DNA of 64,000 nt from Nostoc sp. FACHB-110 (GTDB taxonomy: Bacteria > Cyanobacteriota > Cyanobacteriia > Cyanobacteriales > Nostocaceae), in the NCBI RefSeq assembly GCF_014697425.1, contig NZ_JACJRU010000011.1, forward strand, positions 124,001 through 188,000. The letters are read 5' to 3'. The translations under genes were made by a program, and so were the position numbers. The first letter of the stretch is position 1; each line of letters begins with the position of its first letter. Shown here piece by piece: positions 51,301 through 61,584 of the stretch. The notes beneath the pieces were generated by a model that was given only the letters and a program-made list of their open reading frames with translations, searched no databases and was not told where the DNA came from.

Positions 51301-51834
51301 AGGATGATTAATAGTTGCCGCAATATTCTCAATTCGTTGCTGAATTCCTACTTCAAAGATAGATTTAACAACATCAAATCCTAACTCTTGAGAAGTTGGG
51401 ATATAATTATCGCTCCCAACAGCATCACCAAGTTTGGCTTTTAATTGGGTAAAAATAGCAGTTGCTCGTTGAATAATTTCCTCAACATCAACACTACTGC
51501 TTGTTAATTCGGCGGTTAATGCCAACCGCAAACATTCATAAGCTTTAATTAATAGTGTATGTAAATCAACATCAATAACTATATCTGGATTATATAAAGC
51601 CTTAAACACATCTTCTAAAGAATGGGCAATCATCTGAATTGCTTCTATCCCAACGGTAGCAGCACCACCTTTGAGAGTATGGGTTGCCCGCATTAAAGTA
51701 TGAACTTTACTCTTTCTATTACCTTCATCTTCTACAAAGCCCAAAAGTTCTTGCTCAATTGTTTGTAATAATTCTGGAGCTTCTGCTAGAAAATAGATGT
51801 AACCTTGTTCACGAATTTCTGCATCAGTAATCAT
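48334..51834 (-). CDS. pixL: CheA-like hybrid histidine kinase of the phototaxis operon
   Basis: The 1166-residue kinase passes the receptor signal to the response regulators that control pili-based motility. Order: an HPt domain with MRATHTLKGGAATVG, a long helical region, the dimerisation/HATPase core (PLLHLVRNAFDHGIESPHLR, VQDDGEGLNLDSIRQKAIEM, NISGRGMGLDIVRSQIEALN), a CheW-like domain (about 860-1000) and a C-terminal receiver (VLIVDDAISLRQTLSL, VIISDLEMPHMNGFELL). It is the last gene of a five-gene operon and 104 bp from the receptor gene. Confidence 0.92.
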   Translation of the reverse strand: MITDAEIREQGYIYFLAEAPELLQTIEQELLGFVEDEGNRKSKVHTLMRATHTLKGGAATVGIEAIQMIAHSLEDVFKALYNPDIVIDVDLHTLLIKAYECLRLALTAELTSSSVDVEEIIQRATAIFTQLKAKLGDAVGSDNYIPTSQELGFDVVKSIFEVGIQQRIENIAATINHPPDDAELRDFLNSQVEVFIGLAESLDLPGLGELAHTIIAALETNPTHLLQIAELTLQDLQAAQTAVILGDRTLNGIVSPTWQNLTQVVNEALPTDEQNNQPNCPLLKSAEEFYQFLTASGKNNQECIKPSTAKLYLKLVQYILGWFHHQRAVPKQELNLSLLIPKLETENQINYIENWLKEFLSNVQSPEDSYSLCVYRHGIILIVLLAVAKFEYGNDRSNSYLFLIQNFQKQIRTLAQEYKNYPPVSIQEKNWYERPSLQKFLVFNETLTLSPSENLLESIWGEKTQNQTSHSLDNDADKKADTYPVVEVKSEAVSSNSQEIPATENQLHNKKNRQNSLIRVDVESLQNLNYLAGELLIHQKKRNLQDEQVQEVVEQLLTRLKKHQNLLSQLRELPLHLQILSSQATQNFAAVKFDSLEMDIYTEFHLSLHEAIEETLQIQETTESLDLILKQAFQVSDKKQNLVFNIIDNLVEARMLPLSDVLNRFPPMVKKLGNIYHKNVKLQLIGTEVLVDKAIAEKLYDPLLHLVRNAFDHGIESPHLRQERGKPEQGLITIRAYHQSSQTIIEVQDDGEGLNLDSIRQKAIEMNLVTSHEQASELLNLMFAPGLSTAQQVSNISGRGMGLDIVRSQIEALNGSIAVQTWPQQGTKFILKLPFSMTTDTLMLVQAGGVVYALLLDSVEKILIPEPQQIKELEGKRVLYLNTEQDENLVNLYQLSQLMPYNCSCINSQRLTNLQNALDTRLMNNPVLILKRDRHIFALEVEQIIGEQELVIRPVGNAIAPPKYVYGCSTSANGNLILVIDGTLLLESLNLPATVAPIQFKPIVEELPPPVLIDTQTLPLNPPTEPSYQSPKTVLIVDDAISLRQTLSLTLQRDGYQVIQAQNGVEALEHLQTYPRIQVIISDLEMPHMNGFELLNNIKKVPQIAKIPVVILSSRSADKHRQLAQELGAKAYLTKPYLERELLSTVASLIQKEAENPPQLVMATIS

Positions 51835-51910
51835 AATTAGGGAGTATGTTTTAGGGACTAGAGGCTAGGGGCTAGAGGTTAGGGATTAAGGAGATTAAGT
51901 AATCGTCTCC

Positions 51911-51935
51911 CTATTCCCTATTCCCTATTCCCTAA
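51911..51935. repeat. Short tandem repeat (CCCTATT)
   Basis: About three and a half copies of a 7-base CCCTATT unit lie between the receptor and kinase genes of the phototaxis operon. A second purine-rich repeat (GGGGCTAGAGG-like) lies just before at 51860-51880. Such heptamer arrays are common in Nostocales. Confidence 0.7.
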
Positions 51936-51938
51936 TAC

Positions 51939-54900
51939 TTAATTGACTTTAAACTTACTAGCAGTTGTTAATAGTTCTTGCGCCATCCCTAATAAGTCTT
52001 GGAAAATAGCCGCAATTTCTTGAGATTCAGCAAAAGTCTTGTGAGCTATTTCGGATACATCTTGTATTGATGTTGTCACAGTTTGCGACTGACCCATTTG
52101 GGTTTGGGTGACTGCTGTAATTTGTTCAATTAGTTGGCTAATTTCAGCAGTTGCAGAAACAATTGCATTCAAGTTTTGTCGGGTTTCGCTGACTAAATTT
52201 GTCCCTTCAACTACCTGCTGAATACCTGTTTCCATCGCCACGGCAACTTCGCCAGTTTCTGCTTGAATTTCTTGCACTAATTTTTCAATTTCAATGGTGG
52301 CGGCGGCTGACTGACGAGATAAAGAACGTACTTCATCAGCTACCACTGCAAAGCCTTTACCATACTCCCCAGCGCGGGTAGCTTCAATAGCAGCATTTAA
52401 AGCTAAAACGTTAGTTTGGGTGGCAAAATTACTAATCAAATTCACCACTTTCGAGATTTTTTGCGAAGATTCGCTCAACCGTTTAATTTTCTTGCTGGTT
52501 TGGGCAACGGTTTCTCTAATTGCTTCAATCGCTTTTACAGTCTGGTTCATGGCTGTATCACCAGACTCTACTGTTTGGTTAGCTTTTTGGACTGCTACTT
52601 GCACCAACTGGGCGTTAGTTACTACCGCTTGCGTAGAGTCAACCATTTGTTGAATATCGCTTAAAGCCGTGGTGATATCTTCCGACTGTTGTTGTGCTAA
52701 ATTGTTCAACCCAGCTAGGGAAGCATTGCTAGTGGCAGAAGTCTGGGCGACTTGTTGGGCTGCTGCTTGTACTTGAATGACGATTTGCCGCAGTGCTTGA
52801 AGAGTGTTGTTGTAAGCATCAGCAATTGTACCTAGTTCGTCTTCTGTGATGGGTGCGCGGACTGTCAAATCACCGTTTAAAGCCGGACGCAGTGCCATCA
52901 ACAGTTGAATAGACCTTTGTTGTAATAATTCTTTAGCGGCTTTTTCCCTATCTGCAGCTTCAGCTAGTTGGGCTGACTGGGTTTGTAGTTGTTGCAAATA
53001 CTCAGTCTGTTGTAATGCTAGTCCTAATTGGTCGCCGATTCTGGCTAATAAGCTAACTTGTGATTCTTCCCACTCCCGTGTGCCGGAGTTTTGATAAGCT
53101 GCTAATAAACCCCACAATTTTTCCCCAAAAAAGATGGGAACAATTATGTAAGCTCTGACTTCAAATTGCTCTAAAATTTCTAGGTGGCAAGGCGAATGAC
53201 CTGCTTGATAAATGTCATTAACCACCAAGTTTTCGCCTTTAGCATATCGTCCGCCTTGGGTTTCTTGAAGATGGCTATCTTCCCAGACGGTTTTCATGTC
53301 TATACTTACAAGTTTGACCCAATTGTGGCCAACTGACTCAGCAATAAACACACCACTCCAGTCAGGATTGAAGCGATACACAGCCATGCGATCGCATCGT
53401 AATAATTGCCGAACTTCTTGAGTCGTAATTTTGAAGATTTCATCTAAATCTAAAGATTGTCTAATCCGGTTAACTATCTTAGTAAAGGCTTTTTCTTGGT
53501 CAGCAATCTGAGTTAATTTTTCGGTTTTAACTTGTACTTGTTCGAGATAATCTAATTGTGATTTTGCAATGCTAAATTGCAAAGCAATCTGATTTAAAAA
53601 GTTAACTTCCCAAGTTTGCCATTCACGGGTGCTAGAGTTTTGATAAGCTGCCAGCAATCCCCATAATTTTTCCCCAAAAAAGATAGGAACAATAATATAA
53701 GCTTTGGCTTCAAACTGTTCTAAAATTTCGATGTGGCAAGGAGCAAAACCAACGTTGTAGATATCATTAACTACGGAACTTTCACCTCTAGCATATCGCC
53801 CACCTTGGGTGTCTTGCAGATGGGTATCATTGACTACTGTGTTGATATTTGGCCCTGCTAATTTGACCCAATTGTTAGCTACTGACTCAGCTACAAATTC
53901 ACCACCCCAGTTAGGATGAAATTGATAGACAGCAACGCGATCGCATCTTAATGACAGTCTGACTTCTTGGGTAGTGTTTCTAAAAATACTTTCTACATCT
54001 GGAGATTGACGGATGCGGTTGACTATCTTAGTTAAAGCTTTTTCTTGTTCGGCAATCTGCACTAATTGTTGAGATTGCACTTGCATTTGTCCAAGATATT
54101 CAGCATGGGCAATGGCTACACCAAATTGCAAACCAATTTGCTCTAAAAAGCTAACTTCCCATTCGTGCCATTCGCGGGGGCCGGAATTTTGATAAGCTGC
54201 GAGTAAACCCCACAATTTTTCTCCGGCAAATACAGGCACGATCATGTAAGCTTTGACTTCAAATTGCTCAAGAATTTCGATATGACATTGAAAATGTCCT
54301 ACTTTATAAATGTCATTGGCAACAAAGCTTTCATGATGGCGATAACGCCCGCCTTGAGTTTCTTGTAAGTGTGTATCTTCCCAAACAGTTTTAATCCCTG
54401 GGCCTACTAATTTTACCCAGCCATGACCAACTGATTCGGCGACAAATTCACCACTCCAATCAGGATTAAAACGATAAACACCGACGCGATCGCAGCGTAA
54501 TAATTGTCGGATTTCGTGAGTAGTATTTTGAAAAATATTATCAATTTCTGAGACACGAATAATCTTCTCAATAACTTTAGCTACAGATTTTTTAGCTTGA
54601 GTTCTCAGGTGTAATTCTCTGTGAAATTCAAAACTCTGTAATTTATAAGCTAATTCTGTAGTTACTTGAGATAGAAAAGTAATTTCTGCTTCTTGCCATT
54701 GTTTGGTGTAAGCACAAGTATTAGCTGCTAATAACCCCCATACTTTACCATCGACTAAAATAGGCAAACTCAAACTTGCTTTAATTTGATATTTATCTAG
54801 TAATTGTTTTTGATAAGGTGTAACTTGAATTTTGTCGATATCGTCAATTGCTACAGATTCTAAATAATCTTGATTGTTATATAAACCAAATAGCATTCCC

Positions 54901-55250
54901 GGGAGATTTTCACCGAGCGTAGGTGTCCAACCCAAGGTTCGAGATTCTGCTAAAACATTTCCCGTATCGATAGAATTAAACTGATAAATTAAGACGCGAT
55001 CGCAATTAATTTTTTCTCTGACTTGTACTACAGTTACTTTGAGTAATGTTTCTATATCTGTAGCTTGGCGCATGACAGTTGTAATCGCTTGTAAGTGCTG
55101 CCGCCATATTTTAAATTCTTGAGCTACTAGATTGACTTGCGAAAGATTTTGATTTTGTACTATATCTCTGACAGATAAATTATTATTTGATTCCACTTCA
55201 TTAAGTGTTTCTTCTTGTCCTTCTTTGCCATTATGATATGCAATTGTCAT
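51939..55250 (-). CDS. pixJ: PixJ/PtxD-type phototaxis receptor with one plain and three red/green CBCR-type GAF domains
   Basis: From ATG 55250 the product is 1103 residues with no transmembrane helix. GAF1 (about 65-215) lacks a bilin cysteine. GAF2-4 (about 240-765) each have the Cys-His pair ([24 protein letters not shown]) and the LQETQGGRY or LQDTQGGRY motif of red/green cyanobacteriochromes. Trp-Glu-Asp is kept in GAF2 (VWEDTHLQE) and GAF4 (VWEDSHLQE) but is VVNDTHLQD in GAF3. A HAMP-like segment ([20 protein letters not shown]) and a chemoreceptor signalling hairpin ([16 protein letters not shown]) follow. An in-frame start at 55346 overlaps pixI; I prefer 55250 (GAGG 9 bases upstream). 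Confidence 0.92.
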   Translation of the reverse strand: MTIAYHNGKEGQEETLNEVESNNNLSVRDIVQNQNLSQVNLVAQEFKIWRQHLQAITTVMRQATDIETLLKVTVVQVREKINCDRVLIYQFNSIDTGNVLAESRTLGWTPTLGENLPGMLFGLYNNQDYLESVAIDDIDKIQVTPYQKQLLDKYQIKASLSLPILVDGKVWGLLAANTCAYTKQWQEAEITFLSQVTTELAYKLQSFEFHRELHLRTQAKKSVAKVIEKIIRVSEIDNIFQNTTHEIRQLLRCDRVGVYRFNPDWSGEFVAESVGHGWVKLVGPGIKTVWEDTHLQETQGGRYRHHESFVANDIYKVGHFQCHIEILEQFEVKAYMIVPVFAGEKLWGLLAAYQNSGPREWHEWEVSFLEQIGLQFGVAIAHAEYLGQMQVQSQQLVQIAEQEKALTKIVNRIRQSPDVESIFRNTTQEVRLSLRCDRVAVYQFHPNWGGEFVAESVANNWVKLAGPNINTVVNDTHLQDTQGGRYARGESSVVNDIYNVGFAPCHIEILEQFEAKAYIIVPIFFGEKLWGLLAAYQNSSTREWQTWEVNFLNQIALQFSIAKSQLDYLEQVQVKTEKLTQIADQEKAFTKIVNRIRQSLDLDEIFKITTQEVRQLLRCDRMAVYRFNPDWSGVFIAESVGHNWVKLVSIDMKTVWEDSHLQETQGGRYAKGENLVVNDIYQAGHSPCHLEILEQFEVRAYIIVPIFFGEKLWGLLAAYQNSGTREWEESQVSLLARIGDQLGLALQQTEYLQQLQTQSAQLAEAADREKAAKELLQQRSIQLLMALRPALNGDLTVRAPITEDELGTIADAYNNTLQALRQIVIQVQAAAQQVAQTSATSNASLAGLNNLAQQQSEDITTALSDIQQMVDSTQAVVTNAQLVQVAVQKANQTVESGDTAMNQTVKAIEAIRETVAQTSKKIKRLSESSQKISKVVNLISNFATQTNVLALNAAIEATRAGEYGKGFAVVADEVRSLSRQSAAATIEIEKLVQEIQAETGEVAVAMETGIQQVVEGTNLVSETRQNLNAIVSATAEISQLIEQITAVTQTQMGQSQTVTTSIQDVSEIAHKTFAESQEIAAIFQDLLGMAQELLTTASKFKVN

Positions 55251-55327
55251 TTTTAAATACCTCAATTTTAAATTTAAACAATTTGTGAATCTGGTCTTGA
55301 TTTGTTGCCACAATTCTAATTCTGAGT

Positions 55328-55801
55328 TCAATTCGGAGTAATCCACATAGGAGCCTTTACAATTGCTGTTGCGTCTAGATTAAATACCATTTCTTCCACA
55401 GCATTTATAAAGTAACCTTTGACAAAAGCTGATATTTTTGGTGAGAAAAAATCTGTAGATGCCAACTTCATTTGATGAGTATCGAGCCACTCAATATCCA
55501 TGAGATTTCTGACTAATAAACCTAAAGATTTGCCATCTATTTCTAAAATCACCGCCATCATTTTAGAAAGCAGGTTTACTCCTTGTAACAATGACGGATA
55601 ACCTAGCATCTCTTCTAAATCAACTAACCAAAGCATTTCCCCACGCCAGTTGTATATACCCAAAACACAACTAGGCATTTGCGGAACGTTGCATATATCT
55701 GTTAAGGGAATTTGCAATACTTCTGTAATGTACTGTAAAGAAATAACTGCTTTATCGCTATTACCTAAAGCAAAACTTAAAAATTTTCCTTGATGTTCCA
55801 A
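55328..55801 (-). CDS. pixI: CheW-like adaptor of the phototaxis operon
   Basis: The 157-residue adaptor should link the receptor to the CheA-like kinase. It has the CheW beta-barrel features: [40 protein letters not shown] (the N-W-R-G segment) and a C-terminal SALFV-like region ([18 protein letters not shown]). The order pixG-pixH-pixI-pixJ-pixL matches the known phototaxis arrangement. A longer version of the receptor frame would overlap its 3' end by 19 bp. Confidence 0.9.
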   Translation of the reverse strand: MEHQGKFLSFALGNSDKAVISLQYITEVLQIPLTDICNVPQMPSCVLGIYNWRGEMLWLVDLEEMLGYPSLLQGVNLLSKMMAVILEIDGKSLGLLVRNLMDIEWLDTHQMKLASTDFFSPKISAFVKGYFINAVEEMVFNLDATAIVKAPMWITPN

Positions 55802-55894
55802 TGTGAAGCAATTCCTTTATTTAAAAGTATGAGTAATTTATAATTATTAGCTAAGTTTTATAGCTAATAATTTAAATGCCATATTTAAACAATT

Positions 55895-56257
55895 TTAATG
55901 TATTAACTGCTTCAGTATTTTTACCAATTCTTCTCGATTAATTGGCTTAGATAAATAAGCTTGCGCGCCTAACATATTGCCCCACATTTTATCAACATCA
56001 CTATTTTTAGTAGAGCAAAAAACTATAGGTATTTGGCTAGTTTCTGGATTGCTTTTTAGCTCGCGGCAAATTTCAAATCCACTTTTTCCTGGCAGAATTA
56101 CATCTAAAAATATTAAATCGGGTTTAGTACGATCTATTTTAATTTGTGCGTCTTCGCTACTTGTTGCACTAATCACAGAATAACCAGCCTGTTGTAGATA
56201 ACGGCTGAGTATTTCCATATCTGTTAAACCATCTTCAACTACTAAAACGGTATTCAT
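55895..56257 (-). CDS. pixH: CheY-like response regulator of the phototaxis operon
   Basis: The 120-residue protein is a single receiver domain: VLVVEDGLTDMEILSRYLQQ (acidic pair ED), the phospho-acceptor aspartate in PDLIFLDVILPGKSGFE, the Thr/Ser site IVFCSTKN and the Lys in AYLSKPINREEL. Such CheY-like outputs modulate type IV pilus motors in cyanobacterial phototaxis. It lies 93 bp before the adaptor gene and 325 bp after the PatA-type gene. Confidence 0.9.
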   Translation of the reverse strand: MNTVLVVEDGLTDMEILSRYLQQAGYSVISATSSEDAQIKIDRTKPDLIFLDVILPGKSGFEICRELKSNPETSQIPIVFCSTKNSDVDKMWGNMLGAQAYLSKPINREELVKILKQLIH

Positions 56258-56437
56258 AATTTTCCTAGTAAATTCTCCTGTAAATTAAAAACAAAAACTC
56301 CAATATGTACATTCAATCAACTGATGAATGCAAATTTTTGCTTTATTTAATTCTCATTGATTCTTTGTCTAAATGTTATAGAAAAAACACTTAGTTTTTA
56401 AATTTTATTAACTCAATACTTAGTAGCTAAAAACTGA

Positions 56438-56464
56438 CACTTTCTCCAATATTTAGAGAAAGTG
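56438..56464 (-). terminator. Hairpin in the pixG-pixH gap, possible attenuator
   Basis: CACTTTCTC (56438-56446) and GAGAAAGTG (56456-56464) form a 9-bp stem. On the minus strand it is followed by TCAGTTTTTAGC. It could partly terminate transcripts of the PatA-type gene. The rest of the 325-bp gap (56258-56582) is AT-rich with no gene. Confidence 0.5.
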
Positions 56465-56582
56465 ACAGGTTTGACAGTAAATACAAGTTATTTATTAGTT
56501 CAATCTCATAGAGAATTGTCTTTTATTGATACATAAAAGCTTTAACTATTCGCTTGCTTTTGTGTAAGAATTCTTATTTTAA

Positions 56583-57806
56583 TTAGTGCTTCAAAGACAC
56601 TTCTAAACTAGAGATATTACGAACTTTGGTTGCGGTGATTTTGGTTGCTGTAGGCACAGGTAAATATTTACGTATCACACTCATCACTCTATCAGCAGCT
56701 ACTGGTTTGGCAATAAAATCAGTAGAACCAACAACTTTAGCGCGGACTCTATCGAGTAAACCATCATTACCAGTTAAAATTATCACTGGTGTATTAGCAA
56801 AAGCAGATACTCGTCGCAGTTGAGTACAGATTTCGTAACCACTAGCGACTGGCATAATTAAATCTAAAAAAATTAAATCTGGTTTATTTTGAATTAAAAC
56901 GGGTAGTGCTTGTATTGGATCTTGAATTTTCAGGAATCTTAAACCATGAGAAGTCACAATGTCCTCTAGGATTTTGCAGACTTGAGGACTATCATCTACG
57001 CAGGCTATTAAAGGAACATGAGATTTTTTGGGTTGTGTCGCCAGAGAATTATTATCCGCCTCAGTCGATAACAAAGGTAAATCAGGGACTTCTACTAGTT
57101 CAATGATGCCTTTGAGAATATAGGGAAGCAACGAGCGAGTAACAGGTAAAACGTTTTGCTTCATTTTTGCTGCTAACTCTCGCAGAGTCTGTTTACCATT
57201 AATCAAGCTGACAAAGTTTTTATAAACAGATGGACTTACGTGCTGTTCGAGTTGTTCTGGCCTCCGTAGCACAGGTGCTAAGTCAGGATAAAAGTTGGCC
57301 AAGCCTGCTTCTGACCACATTTTCCATGAGTCTTGCATTTGTTTGACAGATAAATCTGCACTCGTGAAACTCATGGGAGTTTCTAAAATGATATCTTGAT
57401 GGCGATCGCAACTCACAGAAACAAAATTCGTGTGCTGGGCTAAGTCAAACAATAATTCCGTAATTGTATTCTCTACAATTGCTTGAATTTGTTCTCGTTG
57501 AATTCTTTGTCTCTTATATAAGATTTCTAGCAGATAGTAGTCCCAGTAATCCATCGCTAAATCTTGCTGACGACACTGAATTTTATCTACATCAATTTGT
57601 GGACAGTACTGTGCCATATATCTGCGCCAGCGCCGAAAAGGATGAGTACCGCCTGTAGCCCAGACTATCCGCCCTAATCTATAGTAAAAAGACCAAGTTT
57701 GCCCTTTAGCACTTTGAATTTTTAGCTGACCATTATATTGTAGCTGTGTGCAAGTTTTAAATTCATTAATTATGTTATTTGATACCATCAGTTCCAGGTG
57801 GGTCAT
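56583..57806 (-). CDS. pixG: PatA-type response regulator of the phototaxis operon
   Basis: The 407-residue protein has an N-terminal PATAN/DUF4388-like domain (about 5-130, with LQYNGQLKIQSAKGQTWSFY and YRLGRIVWATGGTHPFRRWR), a middle helical domain (SVYKNFVSLINGKQTLRELAA) and a C-terminal receiver (IACVDDSPQVCKILEDIVTS, PDLIFLDLIMPVASGYE, TDFIAKPVAADRVM). It is the first gene of the operon. PixG-type proteins control pilus extension or motility direction. An ATG at residue 7 is an alternative start. Confidence 0.9.
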   Translation of the reverse strand: MTHLELMVSNNIINEFKTCTQLQYNGQLKIQSAKGQTWSFYYRLGRIVWATGGTHPFRRWRRYMAQYCPQIDVDKIQCRQQDLAMDYWDYYLLEILYKRQRIQREQIQAIVENTITELLFDLAQHTNFVSVSCDRHQDIILETPMSFTSADLSVKQMQDSWKMWSEAGLANFYPDLAPVLRRPEQLEQHVSPSVYKNFVSLINGKQTLRELAAKMKQNVLPVTRSLLPYILKGIIELVEVPDLPLLSTEADNNSLATQPKKSHVPLIACVDDSPQVCKILEDIVTSHGLRFLKIQDPIQALPVLIQNKPDLIFLDLIMPVASGYEICTQLRRVSAFANTPVIILTGNDGLLDRVRAKVVGSTDFIAKPVAADRVMSVIRKYLPVPTATKITATKVRNISSLEVSLKH

Positions 57807-58451
57807 ACTGTTTACCTATGATGCACAAGTCAGCCCGACAAAGCCCACATCTACTTAATGGGGATAAGAATTAAGAAACTTGCAAAATTTAGCCGTAGGC
57901 TAGTTTCTACCGCCCTATCCTATGAATATTGATATATAGCTTGTCTTAATTAAGATAGGCATAGTCCTAAAAGTAATAGGAGAAAATTTTATGAGTAGAT
58001 CAACTATCTGATCCTATTTTTTCTACTTTTTATTTCACTAAGCTCATATCATCTTCAAAACAAGAGTTGCTATATTCAGAATGCAAATTTCATTAATATT
58101 ATCTTAAACAACTCAAACCTAGAGAATAACCGTGTAAATTCTGATTTTCAATAAAAGTTAAGTTTATGAATGCTAACGCTACTAAAGTGAACTATAGCGA
58201 GCTTAAACTATAATATTTGTTACTTTTTTTAATAAAAATTAATTTTTATTTTTTTGACTAGACCTTTTAATTATAGCTAATTAATCAATGCTGAATTGAG
58301 AAGGGAAATAAAAAGTAAGAATTTAACTTTTTTAATACTAATATCAAGCTTTAATCTGGCTCTTTGGTTGACTATCAGACACTTAATTAAAGATAGAGAT
58401 GGTCTCTCCTCTCTAGTGTTACAAACCTTATCAAAGAGAGACCATAAATAT
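57807..58451. other. 645-bp spacer with a hairpin
   Basis: This AT-rich spacer lies upstream of the phototaxis operon and beyond the 3' end of the propeller gene. ATGGTCTCTC (58399-58408) and GAGAGACCAT (58436-58445) form a perfect 10-bp stem with a 27-base loop just 7 bp past the propeller stop codon, probably a terminator or 3' protective structure. No gene is seen. The promoter of the phototaxis operon must lie in 57807-58200. Confidence 0.5.
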
Positions 58452-60671
58452 TTAATCTTGAAATACCATAATATTACCCGAGTAACAAGCAACCCAAACT
58501 TCTTGGGTTTGTGGGTCGTAAGTAATACCAATGGGGTTGTTACCGACTGTGACTTTTTGTACGACTTTCAAATCGTGAGTCCGAATTTTACTCATAGTGT
58601 TATCGCTGTAATTAACAACATACAAAAATGCACCGTCATCTGTTAAAACCATGCTGCGGGGTGCGTTACCTGTAGACACTTTAGATATTAATTTACCTTC
58701 AGGTAAGTCAATTTTGGCGATTTTGCCTTCGCCGTTTAAGGAAGCATAGAGATATTCACCTGTAGGGTCTATATTTAAATGTCTTGGTGCATTACCAATA
58801 TTTTTTAGCCATTTAACAGAAAAGTCTGTTAAATCAACCTTGGCAATATCATAAGAACCCATGACAGCAACATAAGCTTTATTTGCAGCTGTATCTATGG
58901 CGATACCACGGGGATAAGGGCCAAGTTTAATTCTTTTGATTTCTCGATTTTTGGCAGGATCAACAACGCTTAAATCCCAAGAACACCAATTACTGACTAA
59001 TACCAAACGTTCATCATTAGTTGTGGCGACAAATTTAGGTACAGAGCCAACTTGAATAACACGATCAACTTCTAGAGATTCTGTGTTGATTCGATACAAA
59101 AAACTTTTATCAGTTTTTTGAGATGGATTACATTTGTCACTACCAGGATTGTTAAATCCAGGGCCATACATTTGGTAATTAGAAATCCAAGCGTATTTAC
59201 CATCTTCCGCAAAACTGGCTTCAACTGGCGCGCCTTGATAGTTACCTTTAAATTTAGAGTAACCAAATTTTGATAAGTCAACTTTGTCAGGAATAACTTT
59301 GACCAGTTTATGCTGTCGGTTGTAAACCGTGATTGTGTGGTTGTACATCATGTTTTGGGCAAAAAATAGCCCATTGCCAGAATGGACAACAGATTTAGGC
59401 GAAATCTGCCCAGAAATCACTTTTTTGAGCGTCATCTTATGGAGATGACTGGGAGATTTTTTATCTTTTGTATCTGACTCAGACTGATTAGTGTCGAGAA
59501 AACTTTCTGGCTGAGTTTGCAAAGGTGAAGAGATTAACTTTGCGAAATTATTTTCTAATGTGGGGGGGTTAGCTTCTTTGTCGATATTATCTAATTTGCG
59601 ATCGCTCACAGCAGATGCTACTTTAGTTGGATTCGCTTTGGGGATGGGTGCTGCTTTTTGTTTGTTCGGACTTTTGAGTTGCTTAGTTTGATCTGGGGCT
59701 GATTTAGAAGGTTGAGATTTGAGTGCGGCTAAAGTCTTCGGCCCCACAATTCCATCAGCAATTAGTCCATGTGCTTTTTGAAACTTAATGACAGCCGCTT
59801 CTGTTGCTTTATCAAAAGAACCCGTGGGGGATTGAGCAAAATAACCCACTACTTGCAGTTGTTGTTGGACAGACATCACCTGTGAATTTTGATCACCTCT
59901 GCGTAAGAGTGATGCAGTCTGAGGCGAGTACTGTTTTTGTGGGATTACTACAGCAGCTGGGGTACTAGCCACAACAGGTGCAGGAGCTTGTGGTTTCGCA
60001 CCAGAATCTAGCGCCGCCAAAGTCCGGTTGTTGACAATGCCATTACTTACAAGTCCGCGATCTTTTTGAAATTTCATCACAGCTGCTTCTGTCGCGGCGT
60101 TAAAATCGCCTGTAATTGGTTGATCAAAATACCCAGCCGCTTCTAGTTTCTTCTGGAGAGACATCACTTCATAGCTGAGATCACCTCTTTGCAAGATAAC
60201 TTGAGGAATAGCAGATGGTGGTTTTTTTGTAGTCTTAACAGTCGGCTGAGTTTTTGCTGGGGTTGATGTAAATGTTGAGGAACTAGATTCTAATGCTGCT
60301 AAAGTATCCGTACCCACAACTCCATCAGGGGTGATACCATGAGCTTTTTGAAATTTCATCACCGCCGCTTCTGTGACGGGGCCGTAATATCCTGTGACAG
60401 CTTGTTTAAAGTATCCAGCTGCTTGTAATTTCTGTTGCAAAGACGCTACTTGGGGACTTTTTTCGCCTTTTTTGAGAGCCTGAGCCGTATTAGCCCAACC
60501 CAAAGAACTGACACCAAAGGCAAAAGAGAGAAATAGCATCAAAGCTCCTCGCTGCTCTTGTCCCCAATTTATGTCTGGATAACATAAATCAGAATCCGCA
60601 ATATTTTCCTGTTCGGAATTAATAGACGCTTCATAGGTTTCTGCTGAATGCAGGTAAGCAAGTGTTTCCAT
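58452..60671 (-). CDS. Peptidoglycan-binding and YncE-like beta-propeller protein
   Basis: The 739-residue protein has a membrane helix near residues 44-62 (ALMLFLSFAFGVSSLGWANT) acting as a signal or anchor, then three PG_binding_1 domains (about 70-125, 165-215, 260-315), each with the pattern VxxLQxxLxxxGYF, G-x-x-x-x-AVxKFQKxxG and G-x-x-TLAAL. A Pro/Lys/Ser-rich linker (320-415) leads to a seven-bladed-type propeller (about 425-739: ATTNDERLVLVSNWCSWDLS, GIAIDTAANKAYVAVMGSYD, HLNIDPTGEYLYASLNGEGK). It is probably a cell-wall-bound protein with unknown partners. Confidence 0.88.
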   Translation of the reverse strand: METLAYLHSAETYEASINSEQENIADSDLCYPDINWGQEQRGALMLFLSFAFGVSSLGWANTAQALKKGEKSPQVASLQQKLQAAGYFKQAVTGYYGPVTEAAVMKFQKAHGITPDGVVGTDTLAALESSSSTFTSTPAKTQPTVKTTKKPPSAIPQVILQRGDLSYEVMSLQKKLEAAGYFDQPITGDFNAATEAAVMKFQKDRGLVSNGIVNNRTLAALDSGAKPQAPAPVVASTPAAVVIPQKQYSPQTASLLRRGDQNSQVMSVQQQLQVVGYFAQSPTGSFDKATEAAVIKFQKAHGLIADGIVGPKTLAALKSQPSKSAPDQTKQLKSPNKQKAAPIPKANPTKVASAVSDRKLDNIDKEANPPTLENNFAKLISSPLQTQPESFLDTNQSESDTKDKKSPSHLHKMTLKKVISGQISPKSVVHSGNGLFFAQNMMYNHTITVYNRQHKLVKVIPDKVDLSKFGYSKFKGNYQGAPVEASFAEDGKYAWISNYQMYGPGFNNPGSDKCNPSQKTDKSFLYRINTESLEVDRVIQVGSVPKFVATTNDERLVLVSNWCSWDLSVVDPAKNREIKRIKLGPYPRGIAIDTAANKAYVAVMGSYDIAKVDLTDFSVKWLKNIGNAPRHLNIDPTGEYLYASLNGEGKIAKIDLPEGKLISKVSTGNAPRSMVLTDDGAFLYVVNYSDNTMSKIRTHDLKVVQKVTVGNNPIGITYDPQTQEVWVACYSGNIMVFQD

Positions 60672-61202
60672 AGATCAGAAAATACCCAAGATTAAGTAAA
60701 AACTTTGCAAGTGTTAGAGGAGCATTGAATTTGCTAACAGGTGTTTATTCTTGGTTGCTGTCGCTCAGTTTGCTAACGCTAACTTATGACAGCATTGAGT
60801 TCTCAAGTTAACCAAGGGTGTGAGCTTTTGGCTGTGCAACTTTGGCTAATTAACAGCAGAATTATTGTCTTACTAAGAAATTAACACTTTGTACTGAGAA
60901 ACGCTATAAAATTTGCTATCAATTTTTACACATCCTCGTTGCAAGCGTTAACAGCTGATTTACTAGAGGAGAAACTGCATCAACAGCCAAATATGAGCAA
61001 TTTTTCGCTAAGAAAAAATATTCAGTGTAATCTCTTTGAAGAGTATAAATCCGCAATTTTACTTAAACAAAGTAAGTATTTATATGTAGATTGTTTTTTG
61101 TTGTATGCAATCATGACTTGCATACAAACAAAAAATCAATGATTTTAAACGAACATGGTGTATGTATCCAAAACTCATCATTAACCCTATATTCATATTT
61201 TG

Positions 61203-61444
61203 CACCTAGCCCCAGTGAATGGAATTCGCACGCCAGATGCTTCAAGTCGGGCATTGCCCGCCCAACGCACTGGCTCGGCTATACAAACGTAGACACGCAA
61301 GCGGCTTCCCGCAGGGTAGTCCGCGTGGTGCGCCAAGCGGCAGCGCAAGCACCACGCGGACGCAATATCAAGGGTTTGGAACCCGCGCAGGCGGGTTTTG
61401 TCTGTGTAGCCGCGACTTCAGTCGCCCTCGTGCAAGATATGTGT
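61203..61444. repeat. Interspersed repeat (GCGACTTCAGTCGC family), copy 2
   Basis: It starts CACCTAGCCCCAGTGAATGG and ends CGTGCAAGATATGTGT. It contains GGTTTGGAACCCGCGCAGGC and CGCGACTTCAGTCGC-like stems, plus an extra insert (61280-61350) with GGCTTCCCGCAGGGTAG and a palindrome of CCGCGTGGTG/CACCACGCGG. The shorter copy at 61585-61730 lacks much of the insert. Confidence 0.8.
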
Positions 61445-61584
61445 ATATCTTTTTAACCCTCAACTCATAGCAATTCACCGAAGCAGTGCTGAGTAAAAAA
61501 AAGTAATCATCGCATTCAGCACTCCCGAATAAAATAATGAAACAGATGTAAACCCCCACAGCCTTGATTAATCAATTCACATCT

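Noticed and set aside
58296..58646. 116-codon plus-strand open frame overlapping the propeller gene
   Set aside because: Most of it is antisense to a well-supported coding region or in the hairpin-bearing spacer.
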